Shown here: positions 27,983 through 36,723 of the stretch, one piece after another
How the letters are laid out: every line of letters starts with the position of its first letter
Position numbering within the stretch: the stretch's first letter is position 1
From: Clostridium gelidum
Lineage (GTDB): Bacteria; Bacillota; Clostridia; Clostridiales; Clostridiaceae
Direction: 5' to 3'
DNA: 64,000 nucleotides
Assembly (NCBI RefSeq): GCF_019977655.1
Contig: NZ_AP024849.1
Coordinates: forward strand, 12,501-76,500
Made by a program: the position numbers and the translations under genes
The notes under the pieces: model-generated
Told to the model about the DNA's origin: nothing
Databases searched by the model: none
Seen by the model: only the letters and a program-made list of their open reading frames with translations

Positions 27983-28014
27983 CTTTAACTTGGTCCTGTG
28001 AGGCCAAAAAGGGA
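27983..28014 (+). promoter_or_regulatory. PyrR-binding RNA hairpin (pyr attenuator, anti-antiterminator)
   Basis: The leader contains GGTCCTGTGAGGCC followed by AAAAAGGG. This is the known PyrR-binding pattern: a short stem with a bulged U, the UGUGA-type loop, and a purine-rich internal bulge. Bound by PyrR plus UMP it would favour the downstream terminator. It lies about 35 nt into the carAB transcript. Confidence 0.8.
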
Positions 28015-28094
28015 GCATAACTATGATATTTGGAAGCATAATGAAGAATTTCATAGCTTATCTTTTGAATTCAATATTTGTAGGGTATATCACA

Positions 28095-28146
28095 GGATAG
28101 TGAAGAGAACAGTTTTACTGTAGTCTCTTTGTTATCCTTTTGTTTT
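28095..28146 (+). terminator. Attenuator terminator of carAB
   Basis: GGATA/TATCC and ACAGT/ACTGT helices with an AAGAGA/TCTCTT segment form one long hairpin ending in TTTTGTTTT, about 60 nt before the carA start. With the PyrR site at 27983 it makes a typical pyrimidine attenuation leader. Confidence 0.75.
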
Positions 28147-28206
28147 ATATAAAAAAGATTCATAAGGTGTAGTTTTAGCAAAAATATATTTGTAGGAGGC
28201 TTGAGC

Positions 28207-29256
28207 ATGAAGGCAAAGCTTATATTAGAAAATGGTATGGTTTTTGAAGGTAAAGCTTTTGGATACCTAAAAGAAAGCGTTGGAGAAGTAGTATTTACAA
28301 CTGGTATGACAGGTTATCAAGAGGTGCTTACTGACCCATCTTATTACGGACAAATAGTAACTATGACTTATCCTTTAATAGGTAACTATGGAATTAATCT
28401 TGAAGATATGGAATCTGACTCAATTAAGGTAAGAGGTTTTATTGTAAGAGAAAAATGTAATTTACCAAGCAATTTTAGATGTGAATTAGAACTTGAAGAT
28501 TTCTTAAAGCAAGGAAAAGTTATTGGTTTAGAAGGAATAGATACAAGAGCATTAACTAAAGTTTTAAGAAACAGCGGTACAATGAGAGGCATAATTACAT
28601 TAGAAGATGTTGATGATAAATATGTTAAAGAAAAAGTTGCAGGATTTTCAACAAAGGAAGCTGTAAAGACTGTTACTACAAAGGAGTCTTATATAATTGA
28701 AGGAACAGGTAAACATATAGCAATAATGGATTTTGGTATAAAGAATAATATCATAAGGAACTTTAAGAAGAGAAATTGCAAATTAACTGTATTCCCAGCT
28801 ACAGCTACAGCAGAAGAAGTTTTAAGTGTAAATCCAGATTTAGTATTCTTATCTAATGGACCTGGAGATCCAGAAGACTTAGATTTTGCTATAGAGAATA
28901 TAAAGAAATTAGTTGGCATTAAACCAATAACAGGTATTTGTTTAGGACATCAATTATTAGGATTAGCTTTAGGAGGAAAAACTTCTAAGTTAAAGTTTGG
29001 ACATAGAGGATGTAATCATCCTGTTAAAGATTTAGAAGCTAATATTGTTCATATAACTTCTCAAAATCATGGTTATGTAGTAGAAAAGTTACCGGATGAT
29101 ATGGAAGTTACCCATGTAAATATAAATGATGGAACAGTAGAAGGAATGAAGCATAAGACTTTACCAATATATTCAGTTCAATTCCATCCAGAAGCATCAG
29201 CAGGTCCAAAGGACAGCGAATACATATTTGATAAATTTTTAGAATATGCACTATAG
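28207..29256 (+). CDS. carA: Carbamoyl-phosphate synthase small (glutaminase) subunit
   Basis: Hydrolyses glutamine and passes ammonia to CarB for carbamoyl phosphate, the precursor of pyrimidines and arginine. The 349-residue protein has the small-subunit N-terminal domain (GEVVFTTGMTGYQEVLTDPS, ~25-44) and a class I amidotransferase domain with LSNGPGDPED, catalytic Cys in GICLGHQLLG and His-Glu in QFHPEAS. The ATG at 28207 is preferred to the TTG at 28201 because TAGGAGG ends 7 nt before it. carB follows after 14 nt. Expression is controlled by the PyrR-type leader, which suggests that this pair serves pyrimidine synthesis. Confidence 0.97.
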   Translation: MKAKLILENGMVFEGKAFGYLKESVGEVVFTTGMTGYQEVLTDPSYYGQIVTMTYPLIGNYGINLEDMESDSIKVRGFIVREKCNLPSNFRCELELEDFLKQGKVIGLEGIDTRALTKVLRNSGTMRGIITLEDVDDKYVKEKVAGFSTKEAVKTVTTKESYIIEGTGKHIAIMDFGIKNNIIRNFKKRNCKLTVFPATATAEEVLSVNPDLVFLSNGPGDPEDLDFAIENIKKLVGIKPITGICLGHQLLGLALGGKTSKLKFGHRGCNHPVKDLEANIVHITSQNHGYVVEKLPDDMEVTHVNINDGTVEGMKHKTLPIYSVQFHPEASAGPKDSEYIFDKFLEYAL

Positions 29257-29270
29257 GAGGGGTAAATGAA

Positions 29271-32200
29271 ATGCCATTAAATAAAGATATAAAAAAAGTT
29301 TTAGTTATAGGATCAGGTCCCATAGTTATAGGTCAAGCAGCAGAGTTCGATTATTCAGGAACTCAAGCTTGTGAAGCATTAAAATCAGAAGGTATAGAAG
29401 TTGTTCTTGTAAATTCAAATCCTGCAACTATTATGACAGATAAAGACGTTGCAAATAAGGTTTATATAGAACCATTAACATTAGAATTTGTTGAAAAAGT
29501 TATTGCTAAAGAAAGACCAGATAGCTTACTTGCAGGAATGGGTGGTCAAACAGGGCTTAACCTTGCTGTAGAATTAAATGACTCTGGTATTTTAGAAAAG
29601 TATAATGTAAAAGTAATTGGAACATCTATTGCATCTATTAAAGATGGTGAAGATAGAGAACTATTTAGAAATATGATGAATAAAATTGGAGAACCAGTTA
29701 TAAAAAGTGAAATAGTAAATGATTTAGAAACAGGTATGAATTTCGCAGATAAAATTGGATATCCAGTTATAGTCAGACCAGCATATACATTGGGTGGATC
29801 TGGTGGTGGTATTGCTGATAATAAGGAAGAACTTGAAACTATATTAAAATTAGGACTTCAATTAAGTACAATAGGTCAAGTTTTACTTGAAAAGAGTGTT
29901 AAAGGTTGGAAAGAAGTAGAATACGAAGTAATGAGAGATTCTTATGGAAACTGTATTACTGTATGTAACATGGAAAATATAGATCCAGTTGGTATACATA
30001 CTGGTGATAGTATAGTTGTTGCGCCATCACAAACTCTTTCAGATAAAGAATATCAAATGCTAAGAACAGCATCAATTAATATAATAAATGCAGTTCGAAT
30101 TGAAGGTGGATGTAATGTACAATTCTCATTAAATCCAACTAGCTTTGAATATGCAGTTATAGAAATCAATCCTAGAGTTTCAAGAAGCTCAGCTTTAGCA
30201 TCAAAAGCAACAGGATATCCTATTGCCAAACTTGCTGCAAAGATTGCTCTTGGATATGGATTAGATGAAATAAAAAATGCTGTAACTCAAAAGACTTATG
30301 CATGTTTTGAACCAACACTTGATTATGTTGTTGTCAAGATACCAAAATGGCCTTTTGATAAATTCTTTGGCGCTGATAGACAATTAGGAACAAAGATGAT
30401 GGCTACTGGAGAAGTTATGGCTATTGGAGCTAACTTTGAGCAAGCATTTTTAAAAGGTATTAGAAGTTTAGAAATAGGAAAGTATTCTTTAGATCATAAG
30501 AAATTTAAAGAACATAGCATTTCAGAGTTAAAAGAGATAGTAATGAAACCAGATGATGAAAGAATATTCGCACTATCTGAAATGATAAGAAGAGACTATA
30601 TGATAGATAGAATAAACAAGATTACAGGAATTGATATGTTCTTCTTAGAAAAGATCAAATGGATAGTTGAAGAAGAACAAAGATTAAAACTTAGTAAGAT
30701 TGAAGATCTAGATAAAGAATGGTTGCATAATTTAAAGAAAAAAGGATTTTCAGATAAAGCTATTGCAGATATGCTAAAGGTTACCCCTGATGATATCTAT
30801 AGATTAAGGGACATATGGAATATAAAACCTTCATATAAAATGGTTGATACATGTGGAGGTGAATTTGAAGCATTATCACCTTATTATTACTCAACTTATG
30901 AGCAATATGATGAAGTTGAAGTATCAAATAATAAGAAAGTTATAGTTATAGGTTCTGGTCCAATAAGAATAGGTCAAGGAATTGAGTTTGATTATGCTTC
31001 AGTACATTGTGTAAAAGCATTAAAGAAACTTGGAATTGAAACTATAATAGTTAATAATAATCCAGAAACAGTAAGTACCGATTTTGACGTATCAGATAAA
31101 TTATACTTTGAACCATTAACTGAAGAAGATGTGTTTAATATAATTGAAAAGGAGAACCCAGATGGTGTAATACTTCAATTTGGTGGTCAAACAGCTATTA
31201 AACTTGCAAATTTCTTGAAAGAAAAAAATATTGTAACTCTTGGAACTACAGCAGATCAAATAGATTTGGCTGAAGATAGAGAAAAGTTTGATGCATTATT
31301 AGAAAGATTAGGAATATCAAGACCAAAGGGTAAAGGCGTATGGACATTAAAAGATGGATTAGAAGAAGCTAAAAAATTAAAATTCCCAGTGCTTGTTAGA
31401 CCTTCATACGTAATTGGTGGCCAAGGAATGGAAATAACCCATGATGATGAAGAATTAACATTCTACCTTGAAAATGCATTTGCTAAAGATAGTAAAAATC
31501 CAATTCTTATAGATAAATACTTAATGGGTAGAGAAATAGAAGTTGATGCAATATCAGATGGGGAAAATGTATTAATCCCAGGAATCATGGAACACTTAGA
31601 AAGAGCTGGAGTTCATTCAGGAGATAGTGTTACTATGTATCCAAGTCAAAATTTATCTGACAAGATAAAAGCATACGTATTAGATTATACTAAGAAGTTA
31701 GCTTTAGCAATTGGAATCACTGGAATGATAAATATTCAATTCATAGAATTCGAAGGAGAATTATATGTAATTGAAGTTAATCCAAGAGCATCAAGAACAG
31801 TACCTTATATAAGTAAGGTAAGTGGAGTACCAATAGTAGATTTAGCTACACAAGTAATGCTTGGAGCCAAAATAAAAGACTTGGGATATGGAATAGATGT
31901 ATATAAAGAACCTAAATTAGTTTCAGTTAAAGTTCCAGTATTTTCAACTCAAAAATTGCCTAATGTTGAAGTATGCTTAGGACCTGAAATGAGATCGACA
32001 GGAGAAGTTTTAGGTATAGGAAGAAACTTAAAAGAAGCTCTTTATAAGGGATTTGTTGGAGCTAATATGTATCCATCAAAAGAAAAAGGGAAGATACTAG
32101 CAACAATAAACAAGCATGATAAGGAAGAATTCTTACCTATAGCAAAAGATCTTGCAGCAGTTGGATATAAGTTTATAGCGACTACAGGAACTGCTGAATT

Positions 32201-32483
32201 GTTAAGAAATGCTGGTATAGAAGTAGAAGAAATTAGAAAAATTGATGAAGAAGAACCAAACATATTGGATATAGTTAAAAATAGAGAAGTAGATTTAGTT
32301 ATAAATACCCCAACTAAGGGAAATGATTCAAAGAGAGATGGATTCTTAATAAGAAGAGCTGCAGTTGAGAGAAATGTAGGTGTAATTACTGCATTAGATA
32401 CATTAAGAGCGATTGCGGATGTAGAACTTGCAAAGCTTGATGAAAATAAGGATTTAGAAGTATTTGATATGGCAGCAGAATAA
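29271..32483 (+). CDS. carB: Carbamoyl-phosphate synthase large subunit
   Basis: The 1070-residue synthetase subunit. It has two homologous halves, each a pre-ATP-grasp plus ATP-grasp domain: GSGPIVIGQAAEFDYSG at ~14 and GSGPIRIGQGIEFDYAS at ~562. An oligomerisation domain lies between them and a C-terminal MGS-like allosteric domain (ILATINKHDKEEFL...GYKFIATTGTAELL) covers ~935-1060. Binding loops RPAYTLGGSGGG and RPSYVIGGQGME and the paired EINPRVSRSSALASKATGYP and EVNPRASRTVPYISK are intact. Length is normal. It starts with ATG behind AGGAGGGGTAAATGAA and is followed by a terminator, so the operon is carAB only. Confidence 0.98.
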   Translation: MPLNKDIKKVLVIGSGPIVIGQAAEFDYSGTQACEALKSEGIEVVLVNSNPATIMTDKDVANKVYIEPLTLEFVEKVIAKERPDSLLAGMGGQTGLNLAVELNDSGILEKYNVKVIGTSIASIKDGEDRELFRNMMNKIGEPVIKSEIVNDLETGMNFADKIGYPVIVRPAYTLGGSGGGIADNKEELETILKLGLQLSTIGQVLLEKSVKGWKEVEYEVMRDSYGNCITVCNMENIDPVGIHTGDSIVVAPSQTLSDKEYQMLRTASINIINAVRIEGGCNVQFSLNPTSFEYAVIEINPRVSRSSALASKATGYPIAKLAAKIALGYGLDEIKNAVTQKTYACFEPTLDYVVVKIPKWPFDKFFGADRQLGTKMMATGEVMAIGANFEQAFLKGIRSLEIGKYSLDHKKFKEHSISELKEIVMKPDDERIFALSEMIRRDYMIDRINKITGIDMFFLEKIKWIVEEEQRLKLSKIEDLDKEWLHNLKKKGFSDKAIADMLKVTPDDIYRLRDIWNIKPSYKMVDTCGGEFEALSPYYYSTYEQYDEVEVSNNKKVIVIGSGPIRIGQGIEFDYASVHCVKALKKLGIETIIVNNNPETVSTDFDVSDKLYFEPLTEEDVFNIIEKENPDGVILQFGGQTAIKLANFLKEKNIVTLGTTADQIDLAEDREKFDALLERLGISRPKGKGVWTLKDGLEEAKKLKFPVLVRPSYVIGGQGMEITHDDEELTFYLENAFAKDSKNPILIDKYLMGREIEVDAISDGENVLIPGIMEHLERAGVHSGDSVTMYPSQNLSDKIKAYVLDYTKKLALAIGITGMINIQFIEFEGELYVIEVNPRASRTVPYISKVSGVPIVDLATQVMLGAKIKDLGYGIDVYKEPKLVSVKVPVFSTQKLPNVEVCLGPEMRSTGEVLGIGRNLKEALYKGFVGANMYPSKEKGKILATINKHDKEEFLPIAKDLAAVGYKFIATTGTAELLRNAGIEVEEIRKIDEEEPNILDIVKNREVDLVINTPTKGNDSKRDGFLIRRAAVERNVGVITALDTLRAIADVELAKLDENKDLEVFDMAAE

Positions 32484-32525
32484 AACATTATAAAGTTAAT
32501 AAAAGCAAAATAGAATAGAGATTGC

Positions 32526-32566
32526 GAGGCTACTGAAAAATTACTAGATTTTTTAGTAGCCTTGTA
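32526..32566 (+). terminator. Terminator after carB
   Basis: AGGCTACTGAAAAA pairs with TTTTTAGTAGCCT, followed by a T-containing tail. Confidence 0.75.
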
Positions 32567-32666
32567 TTTATATAAGGTTAGGCACAATCAAATAAATAAA
32601 AAGTCCATTTGCCTTATGCATATAAATTGATTTTATATAAACTAGCAGTGAGTAAATTAATATTAG

Positions 32667-32695
32667 TTGACATGCAAACATGTGTTCTGTATAAT
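32667..32695 (+). promoter_or_regulatory. Promoter of the YciI-like gene
   Basis: Perfect TTGACA (32667-32672) and TATAAT (32690-32695) with 17-bp spacing, 39 nt before the gene start. It contradicts a longer frame that opens at 32609, upstream of this promoter. Confidence 0.8.
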
Positions 32696-32734
32696 GTAAT
32701 TAATGAACATACGTTTGGTAGGGAGATGTGTAAT

Positions 32735-32971
32735 ATGAAGGAAATAGGAAATTTTTATGTAAAATTAAACTGCAAGAATGTTGATAATATTAGAAGTTTG
32801 ATAATAGATAGGCAGGAAAAATATATTGATAAACAAGAAAAATACATAATGTGTGCAGGGAAATATGATAAAAATGGTTGGACGTTAGTATTTAGAGCTA
32901 GAAGTTTTGAAGAAGCAGAAGAACTTGCAAATCTTAATCCATTTATACATAAAAAAGAAGTAATAAATTAA
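32735..32971 (+). CDS. Small YciI-like (dimeric alpha-beta barrel) protein
   Basis: A 78-residue protein. The C-terminal GWTLVFRARSFEEAEELANLNPF matches, in overlapping parts, the end of YciI-family domains (strand, helix and the closing D/N-P-F). These are small ferredoxin-like-fold proteins of mostly unknown activity. The frame is open from 32609, but that start precedes the promoter; the ATG at 32735 follows GGGAGATG at a normal distance. Residues 24-38 contain an internal near-repeat (RQEKYID-KQEKYIM). Monocistronic. Function unknown. Confidence 0.65.
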   Translation: MKEIGNFYVKLNCKNVDNIRSLIIDRQEKYIDKQEKYIMCAGKYDKNGWTLVFRARSFEEAEELANLNPFIHKKEVIN

Positions 32972-33103
32972 AAAATACATATTAAAATTTATAATCTACA
33001 ATTCATAAATAAATTTTTTGAAACTATCATAGTTAATTAAGAATTGATCATTGCAATACATATATCAAAAAAATAAGCCACTAACAAGATTTAGTAACTT
33101 ATT

Positions 33104-34213
33104 TTATATTTCATATTGTATTTTAGAAATTACAACTGAAAGAGTATCTATTAAATTAACTTTAGAGCCAATGTCATTTAAACGCTCACTTTTAACTATT
33201 TTTACAATAGGCCTTAATGGGAAGTTTGGAAGTGTTTGTTCAACTACACAAACATCACCATTGCTAAGACTTACAAGTGTTCCTTGGGGAAATGGAATAA
33301 CAACCTTGCAAAATACATTAACAATATCATAATCAAATTGCGTGCCAACATTAGACATTAAATATTCTAATACATCATTGGGGCACATAGCTCTTTTATA
33401 GGGGCGATCAGAAGTAAGGGCATCATAAACATCAGCTATACTTACAATCCGAGCTAGATAGCTAATTTGTTTGCCTGAAATTCCATTAGGATAACCTAAT
33501 CCATCAAATCTCTCATGATGTTGTAGAACAATTACTTTAATTTGAGAACTTAAAGTTAAAAACTCCCCTAAAAATTTATATCCATGTACGGGATGTTCTT
33601 TAATTATTTCAAATTCTTCTTGAGTTAAACTGTCGGGTTTTTGAAGAATTTCATTTGGAATAAATGATTTTCCTACATCGTGGATTAGTGCACCAATACA
33701 AAGATAAAATAAGTTTCTCTTAGAAAGTTTTAAACTAATACCAAGTACAATGGATATTACAGCAACATTCACACTATGAGAATAAGTATAAGTATCCATA
33801 CTTTTTATATCAACTAAAGACAACAATACATGTTTATTGGATAAAACATTTTCTAATAATTCTTCAGCTATTTTATTAATTGACTTAAAGTATCTTTTTT
33901 CTCTTTTTGTATAATCCTTTATACTACGGTTTTCGAAGTTATGAACAGTGGCTATACGTTGTATATCACAAAAGGTTTCTTTAATAATAGATATAGATTT
34001 TTGCCTTAATTCTGGTTTTATAATATCTTCAATTTCATAAGAACTATATTCATCAATTATATAAAGAGAAAATATTTTGAAATCCTTGATTTTTTCTAAT
34101 ATAGCCTCTGTTAAAACAACGCCAGATCTAAGCAAGCATCGTCCATCAGAAGTATATATATTTTTACCTAATAATGAATTTTCTCTAATACACTCAATAG
34201 GAACTAATCTCAT
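33104..34213 (-). CDS. HD-GYP domain phosphodiesterase (c-di-GMP hydrolase candidate)
   Basis: A 369-residue cytoplasmic protein. The ATG at 34213 has GGAGG 8 nt upstream; an earlier in-frame TTG at 34231 overlaps that site and is rejected. The N-terminal ~120 residues are an uncharacterised sensor-like region. Residues ~140-300 are an HD-GYP domain with SHSVNVA, LIHDVGKSFIP (HD at 178-179), KEHPVHGY and the defining HHERFDGLGYP (232-242), then ARIVSIADVYDALTSDRPYK. HD-GYP enzymes hydrolyse cyclic di-GMP to GMP or pGpG. About 60 residues follow that resemble the small C-terminal barrel seen in many clostridial members. Monocistronic. Confidence 0.92.
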   Translation of the reverse strand: MRLVPIECIRENSLLGKNIYTSDGRCLLRSGVVLTEAILEKIKDFKIFSLYIIDEYSSYEIEDIIKPELRQKSISIIKETFCDIQRIATVHNFENRSIKDYTKREKRYFKSINKIAEELLENVLSNKHVLLSLVDIKSMDTYTYSHSVNVAVISIVLGISLKLSKRNLFYLCIGALIHDVGKSFIPNEILQKPDSLTQEEFEIIKEHPVHGYKFLGEFLTLSSQIKVIVLQHHERFDGLGYPNGISGKQISYLARIVSIADVYDALTSDRPYKRAMCPNDVLEYLMSNVGTQFDYDIVNVFCKVVIPFPQGTLVSLSNGDVCVVEQTLPNFPLRPIVKIVKSERLNDIGSKVNLIDTLSVVISKIQYEI

Positions 34214-34327
34214 AATTATATACCTCCTCAAACAATAATAATAATTATATCATAACTAATATGTAAAATTATACTATAATAATAAAAAACGTGAAGATAA
34301 TAGCATTAAAAGTAAATAATATGCAAT

Positions 34328-34374
34328 AAAGTATCTCAAAATAATGTTTATCTTGAGATACTCTATTTTTTATA
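34328..34374. terminator. Hairpin between a gene remnant and the HD-GYP gene
   Basis: AGTATCTCAA / TTGAGATACT stem with T-rich sequence on the plus side (CTATTTTTT) and a weaker T-run on the minus side. It would separate the minus-strand fragment at 34381-34551 from the HD-GYP promoter. Confidence 0.6.
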
Positions 34375-34380
34375 ATAATA

Positions 34381-34551
34381 TTAAATATCTAAAAGGTTCA
34401 TTTTATAAACGGAATATAAAGTTCTAAGTTGGATCATCTTATCTTCAAGTTCAAGATATAGTCTTGATGCATCAGCATAATCTTCATTATTGAAAGCATC
34501 TTTAATTTTTGTAAAAAGACTCTTACTAGTATAATTATCATTTATAAGTAG
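34381..34551 (-). pseudogene. Start-less coding-like fragment (56 codons), possible gene remnant
   Basis: On the minus strand a frame with 56 sense codons ends in TAA at 34381-34383. It translates as a charged helical peptide (KIKDAFNNEDYADASRLY, then LELEDKMIQLRTLYSVYKM, ending NLLDI). The amphipathic pattern with K/E/D/L looks like real protein, and a terminator-like hairpin follows at 34328-34374. The frame opens after an in-frame TAA (34552-34554) with no ATG, GTG or TTG before the middle of the peptide, and there is no good ribosome site. I read it as the 3' remnant of a small gene, or a gene with a rare start. Confidence 0.4.
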
Positions 34552-34808
34552 TTAATACTATCAATATATTTAAAAAAATAATAAGTAACTATTTTAGTCT
34601 ATTTTATGTGATATGACTAACAGAAATTGTATATAAAGTAGTATATTATTAGTTATACCGAAAATTTATGTTAATAGTATAGTTAAAAATAATTTCTATA
34701 TAGATTTATTGTAAATAAAGTAATAAAATATTTATTAGATAAGGTATATTTAGAATGACTTTTTTTATTTCATATACCTAATTTTAGAAAAAGATGGAGT
34801 GAGACACT

Positions 34809-35588
34809 TTGAATATTAAAAATAGTCCTATTGGATTTTTTGATTCAGGGGTAGGTGGCTTAAGTGTAATGAAAGAAGCTATTTCTATCATGCCAAATGA
34901 AAATTTTATATATTTTGGAGATTCAAAAAATGCTCCTTATGGAACTAAGGAGCTAGATAATGTTAAAAATCTTACTTTGAATGCAGTAGATTTCTTATTG
35001 AATAAGAATGTTAAAGCAGTTGTAGTAGCTTGCAACACAGCAACTAGTGCTGCAATTGAAGATATTAGAGATAAGTATAAGAATACTGTTATAATCGGTA
35101 TAGAACCCGCTTTAAAACCAGCAGTTAAGTTAAAGAGAAAAGGTAATATAATAATAATGGCAACGCCTATGACATTAAAAGAGAAAAAGTTTAAGCTTCT
35201 AATGGATAAGTATAAAAATGAATCAAGTATAGTATCATTACCTTGTGCAGGCCTTGTAGAATTTATAGAAGAAGGCATATTAAATGGAGAAAAATTAGAA
35301 AATTATTTAAGGCAAAAGTTCAAGCCTTACCTAAATGCTAATATAGCAGCAATTGTTTTGGGTTGCACACATTATCCATTTATAAAGGAAGCTTTATCTA
35401 ATGTTATTGGAGAGGACATACCACTTATTGATGGCGGGCTTGGTACCTCTCATGAATTGAAAAGAAAGTTAATCGAAAAAGACTTGTTAAATGATTCAAA
35501 AGAAAAAGGGAAAATAACAATTTATAATTCTATAAATGATAATAAAATTATAGATTTCTGTTATAATCTAATTAATATAAAAATATAA
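34809..35588 (+). CDS. murI: Glutamate racemase
   Basis: Makes D-glutamate for peptidoglycan in the cytoplasm. The 259-residue protein has the family start PIGFFDSGVGGLSV, the first catalytic cysteine in VVACNTATSAA (~74) and the second in VLGCTHYPF (~187). IEPALKPAV and the VEFIEEG segment are also present. The start codon is TTG at 34809, with GGAGTGAG 6-8 nt upstream; the first residues of the family domain follow immediately, so no ATG further in is acceptable. The 220-nt stretch upstream is A/T-rich with nothing recognised. Confidence 0.96.
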   Translation: MNIKNSPIGFFDSGVGGLSVMKEAISIMPNENFIYFGDSKNAPYGTKELDNVKNLTLNAVDFLLNKNVKAVVVACNTATSAAIEDIRDKYKNTVIIGIEPALKPAVKLKRKGNIIIMATPMTLKEKKFKLLMDKYKNESSIVSLPCAGLVEFIEEGILNGEKLENYLRQKFKPYLNANIAAIVLGCTHYPFIKEALSNVIGEDIPLIDGGLGTSHELKRKLIEKDLLNDSKEKGKITIYNSINDNKIIDFCYNLINIKI

Positions 35589-35692
35589 ATATAATTCACA
35601 GCTTAGAAGAAATCTATATGAGGCATGAATTTAAATTTATATTTTAGATAATAATATTATTTAAGATTGATATCGAGAGGAGAAATTTAAAA

Positions 35693-36217
35693 ATGAAGAA
35701 TCCAATTATTACAATGACTATGGAAAATGGTGGGGTTATTAAGGCAGAATTATATCCTGAAATAGCACCAAATACAGTGAGTAATTTCGTAGATTTAATT
35801 AATAGAGGTTTTTATGATGGATTAATATTCCATAGAGTTATTCCAGGATTTATGATTCAAGGGGGATGCCCGGATGGTAATGGTATGGGTGGTCCAGGAT
35901 ATGGCATAAAGGGAGAATTTACAAACAATGGATTTGAAAATACATTAAAACATTCAAAGGGAATATTATCAATGGCTAGATCTATGCACCCAGACTCAGC
36001 AGGAAGTCAATTTTTTCTTATGGTAGCAGATGCTCCACACTTAGATGGACAATATGCATCATTTGGTAAAGTTATTGAAGGAATTGAAGTAGCAGATAAA
36101 ATTGTTGCTCAAAAGACTGATAGATCAGATAGACCTTATGAAGATCAAGTTATTAAGAGTGTTACAGTAGATATGCAAGGTGAAGAAATTAAAGCGCCAG
36201 AAATAATTGAAGAATAA
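35693..36217 (+). CDS. Cyclophilin-type peptidyl-prolyl cis-trans isomerase
   Basis: A 174-residue cytoplasmic cyclophilin (no signal peptide). The core starts TMENGGVIKAELYPEIAPNT and holds the catalytic FHRVIPGFMIQGGCPDGNGMGGPGYGIKGEF region (residues ~45-75), SMARSMHPDSAGSQFFLM and LDGQYASFGKV. The catalytic Arg (FHRV) and the QFF motif are intact. It accelerates proline isomerisation during protein folding. Ribosome site GAGAGGAG. It stands alone between murI and the DUF3783 gene. Confidence 0.95.
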   Translation: MKNPIITMTMENGGVIKAELYPEIAPNTVSNFVDLINRGFYDGLIFHRVIPGFMIQGGCPDGNGMGGPGYGIKGEFTNNGFENTLKHSKGILSMARSMHPDSAGSQFFLMVADAPHLDGQYASFGKVIEGIEVADKIVAQKTDRSDRPYEDQVIKSVTVDMQGEEIKAPEIIEE

Positions 36218-36329
36218 AATTTTAGTTAAAAAATATAATTATGATAGATAGTTTTCTTAAAAATCATTTCAAAAAGTATATTTAAATTATAGATTTATAC
36301 ATAAAGTAAAGAGAAAAGAGGTGTCACAA

Positions 36330-36698
36330 ATGGCTATAAGTGATAGGTGTATATTAGCATATGGATTAAAACAAGAAGAAATTAAGAAAATTGAAAGCCA
36401 AAACATTAAGGTAATAGAAATAAATAATGATACGGCATTAATGAAGTTGGAAGATATAATATGTGAAAAGACCAATGAAAATTCTTATGATGAGTTGCCA
36501 TTAAATGAAAAGGCACTTATTTTTAATGGATTTAAAGAACAACAATTAAAAGTTACTATTAGATATATTAGAGGTTTTATTCAAGGTGGAGTATTGGCTG
36601 TATCTACAACTCAAAATTATAAATGGACCTTTAAATACTTATTAGAACATTTAGTTGAAGAAAGAGAATGGTTCGAGACACAGAAAAAAAATAACTGA
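36330..36698 (+). CDS. DUF3783 family protein
   Basis: A 122-residue protein of the DUF3783 type: an N-terminal alpha/beta part (CILAYGLKQEEIKKIE...IKVIEI) and the conserved NEKALIFNGFKEQQLK with a C-terminal helical tail (WTFKYLLEHLVEEREWF). The ATG at 36330 has AGAGG 8 nt before it; the in-frame GTG at 36321 overlaps the ribosome site. The next gene starts 25 nt after its stop, so the two are probably co-transcribed. Function unknown. Confidence 0.7.
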   Translation: MAISDRCILAYGLKQEEIKKIESQNIKVIEINNDTALMKLEDIICEKTNENSYDELPLNEKALIFNGFKEQQLKVTIRYIRGFIQGGVLAVSTTQNYKWTFKYLLEHLVEEREWFETQKKNN

Positions 36699-36723
36699 GC
36701 ATAACAAAAGGGGAGAAAGTAAA

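Noticed and set aside
32042..32587. 181-codon minus-strand frame
   Set aside because: It lies opposite the end of carB and crosses the carB terminator; serine-rich shadow translation of a highly conserved gene.
32609..32734. N-terminal extension of the YciI-like protein
   Set aside because: A perfect consensus promoter at 32667-32695 lies inside it, and the ATG at 32735 has its own ribosome site.
33051..33332. 93-codon plus-strand frame
   Set aside because: It lies opposite the end of the HD-GYP gene and has no ribosome site.
36655..36723. N-terminal extension of the XRE regulator
   Set aside because: It overlaps the end of the DUF3783 gene and contains the ribosome site used by the GTG start at 36724.
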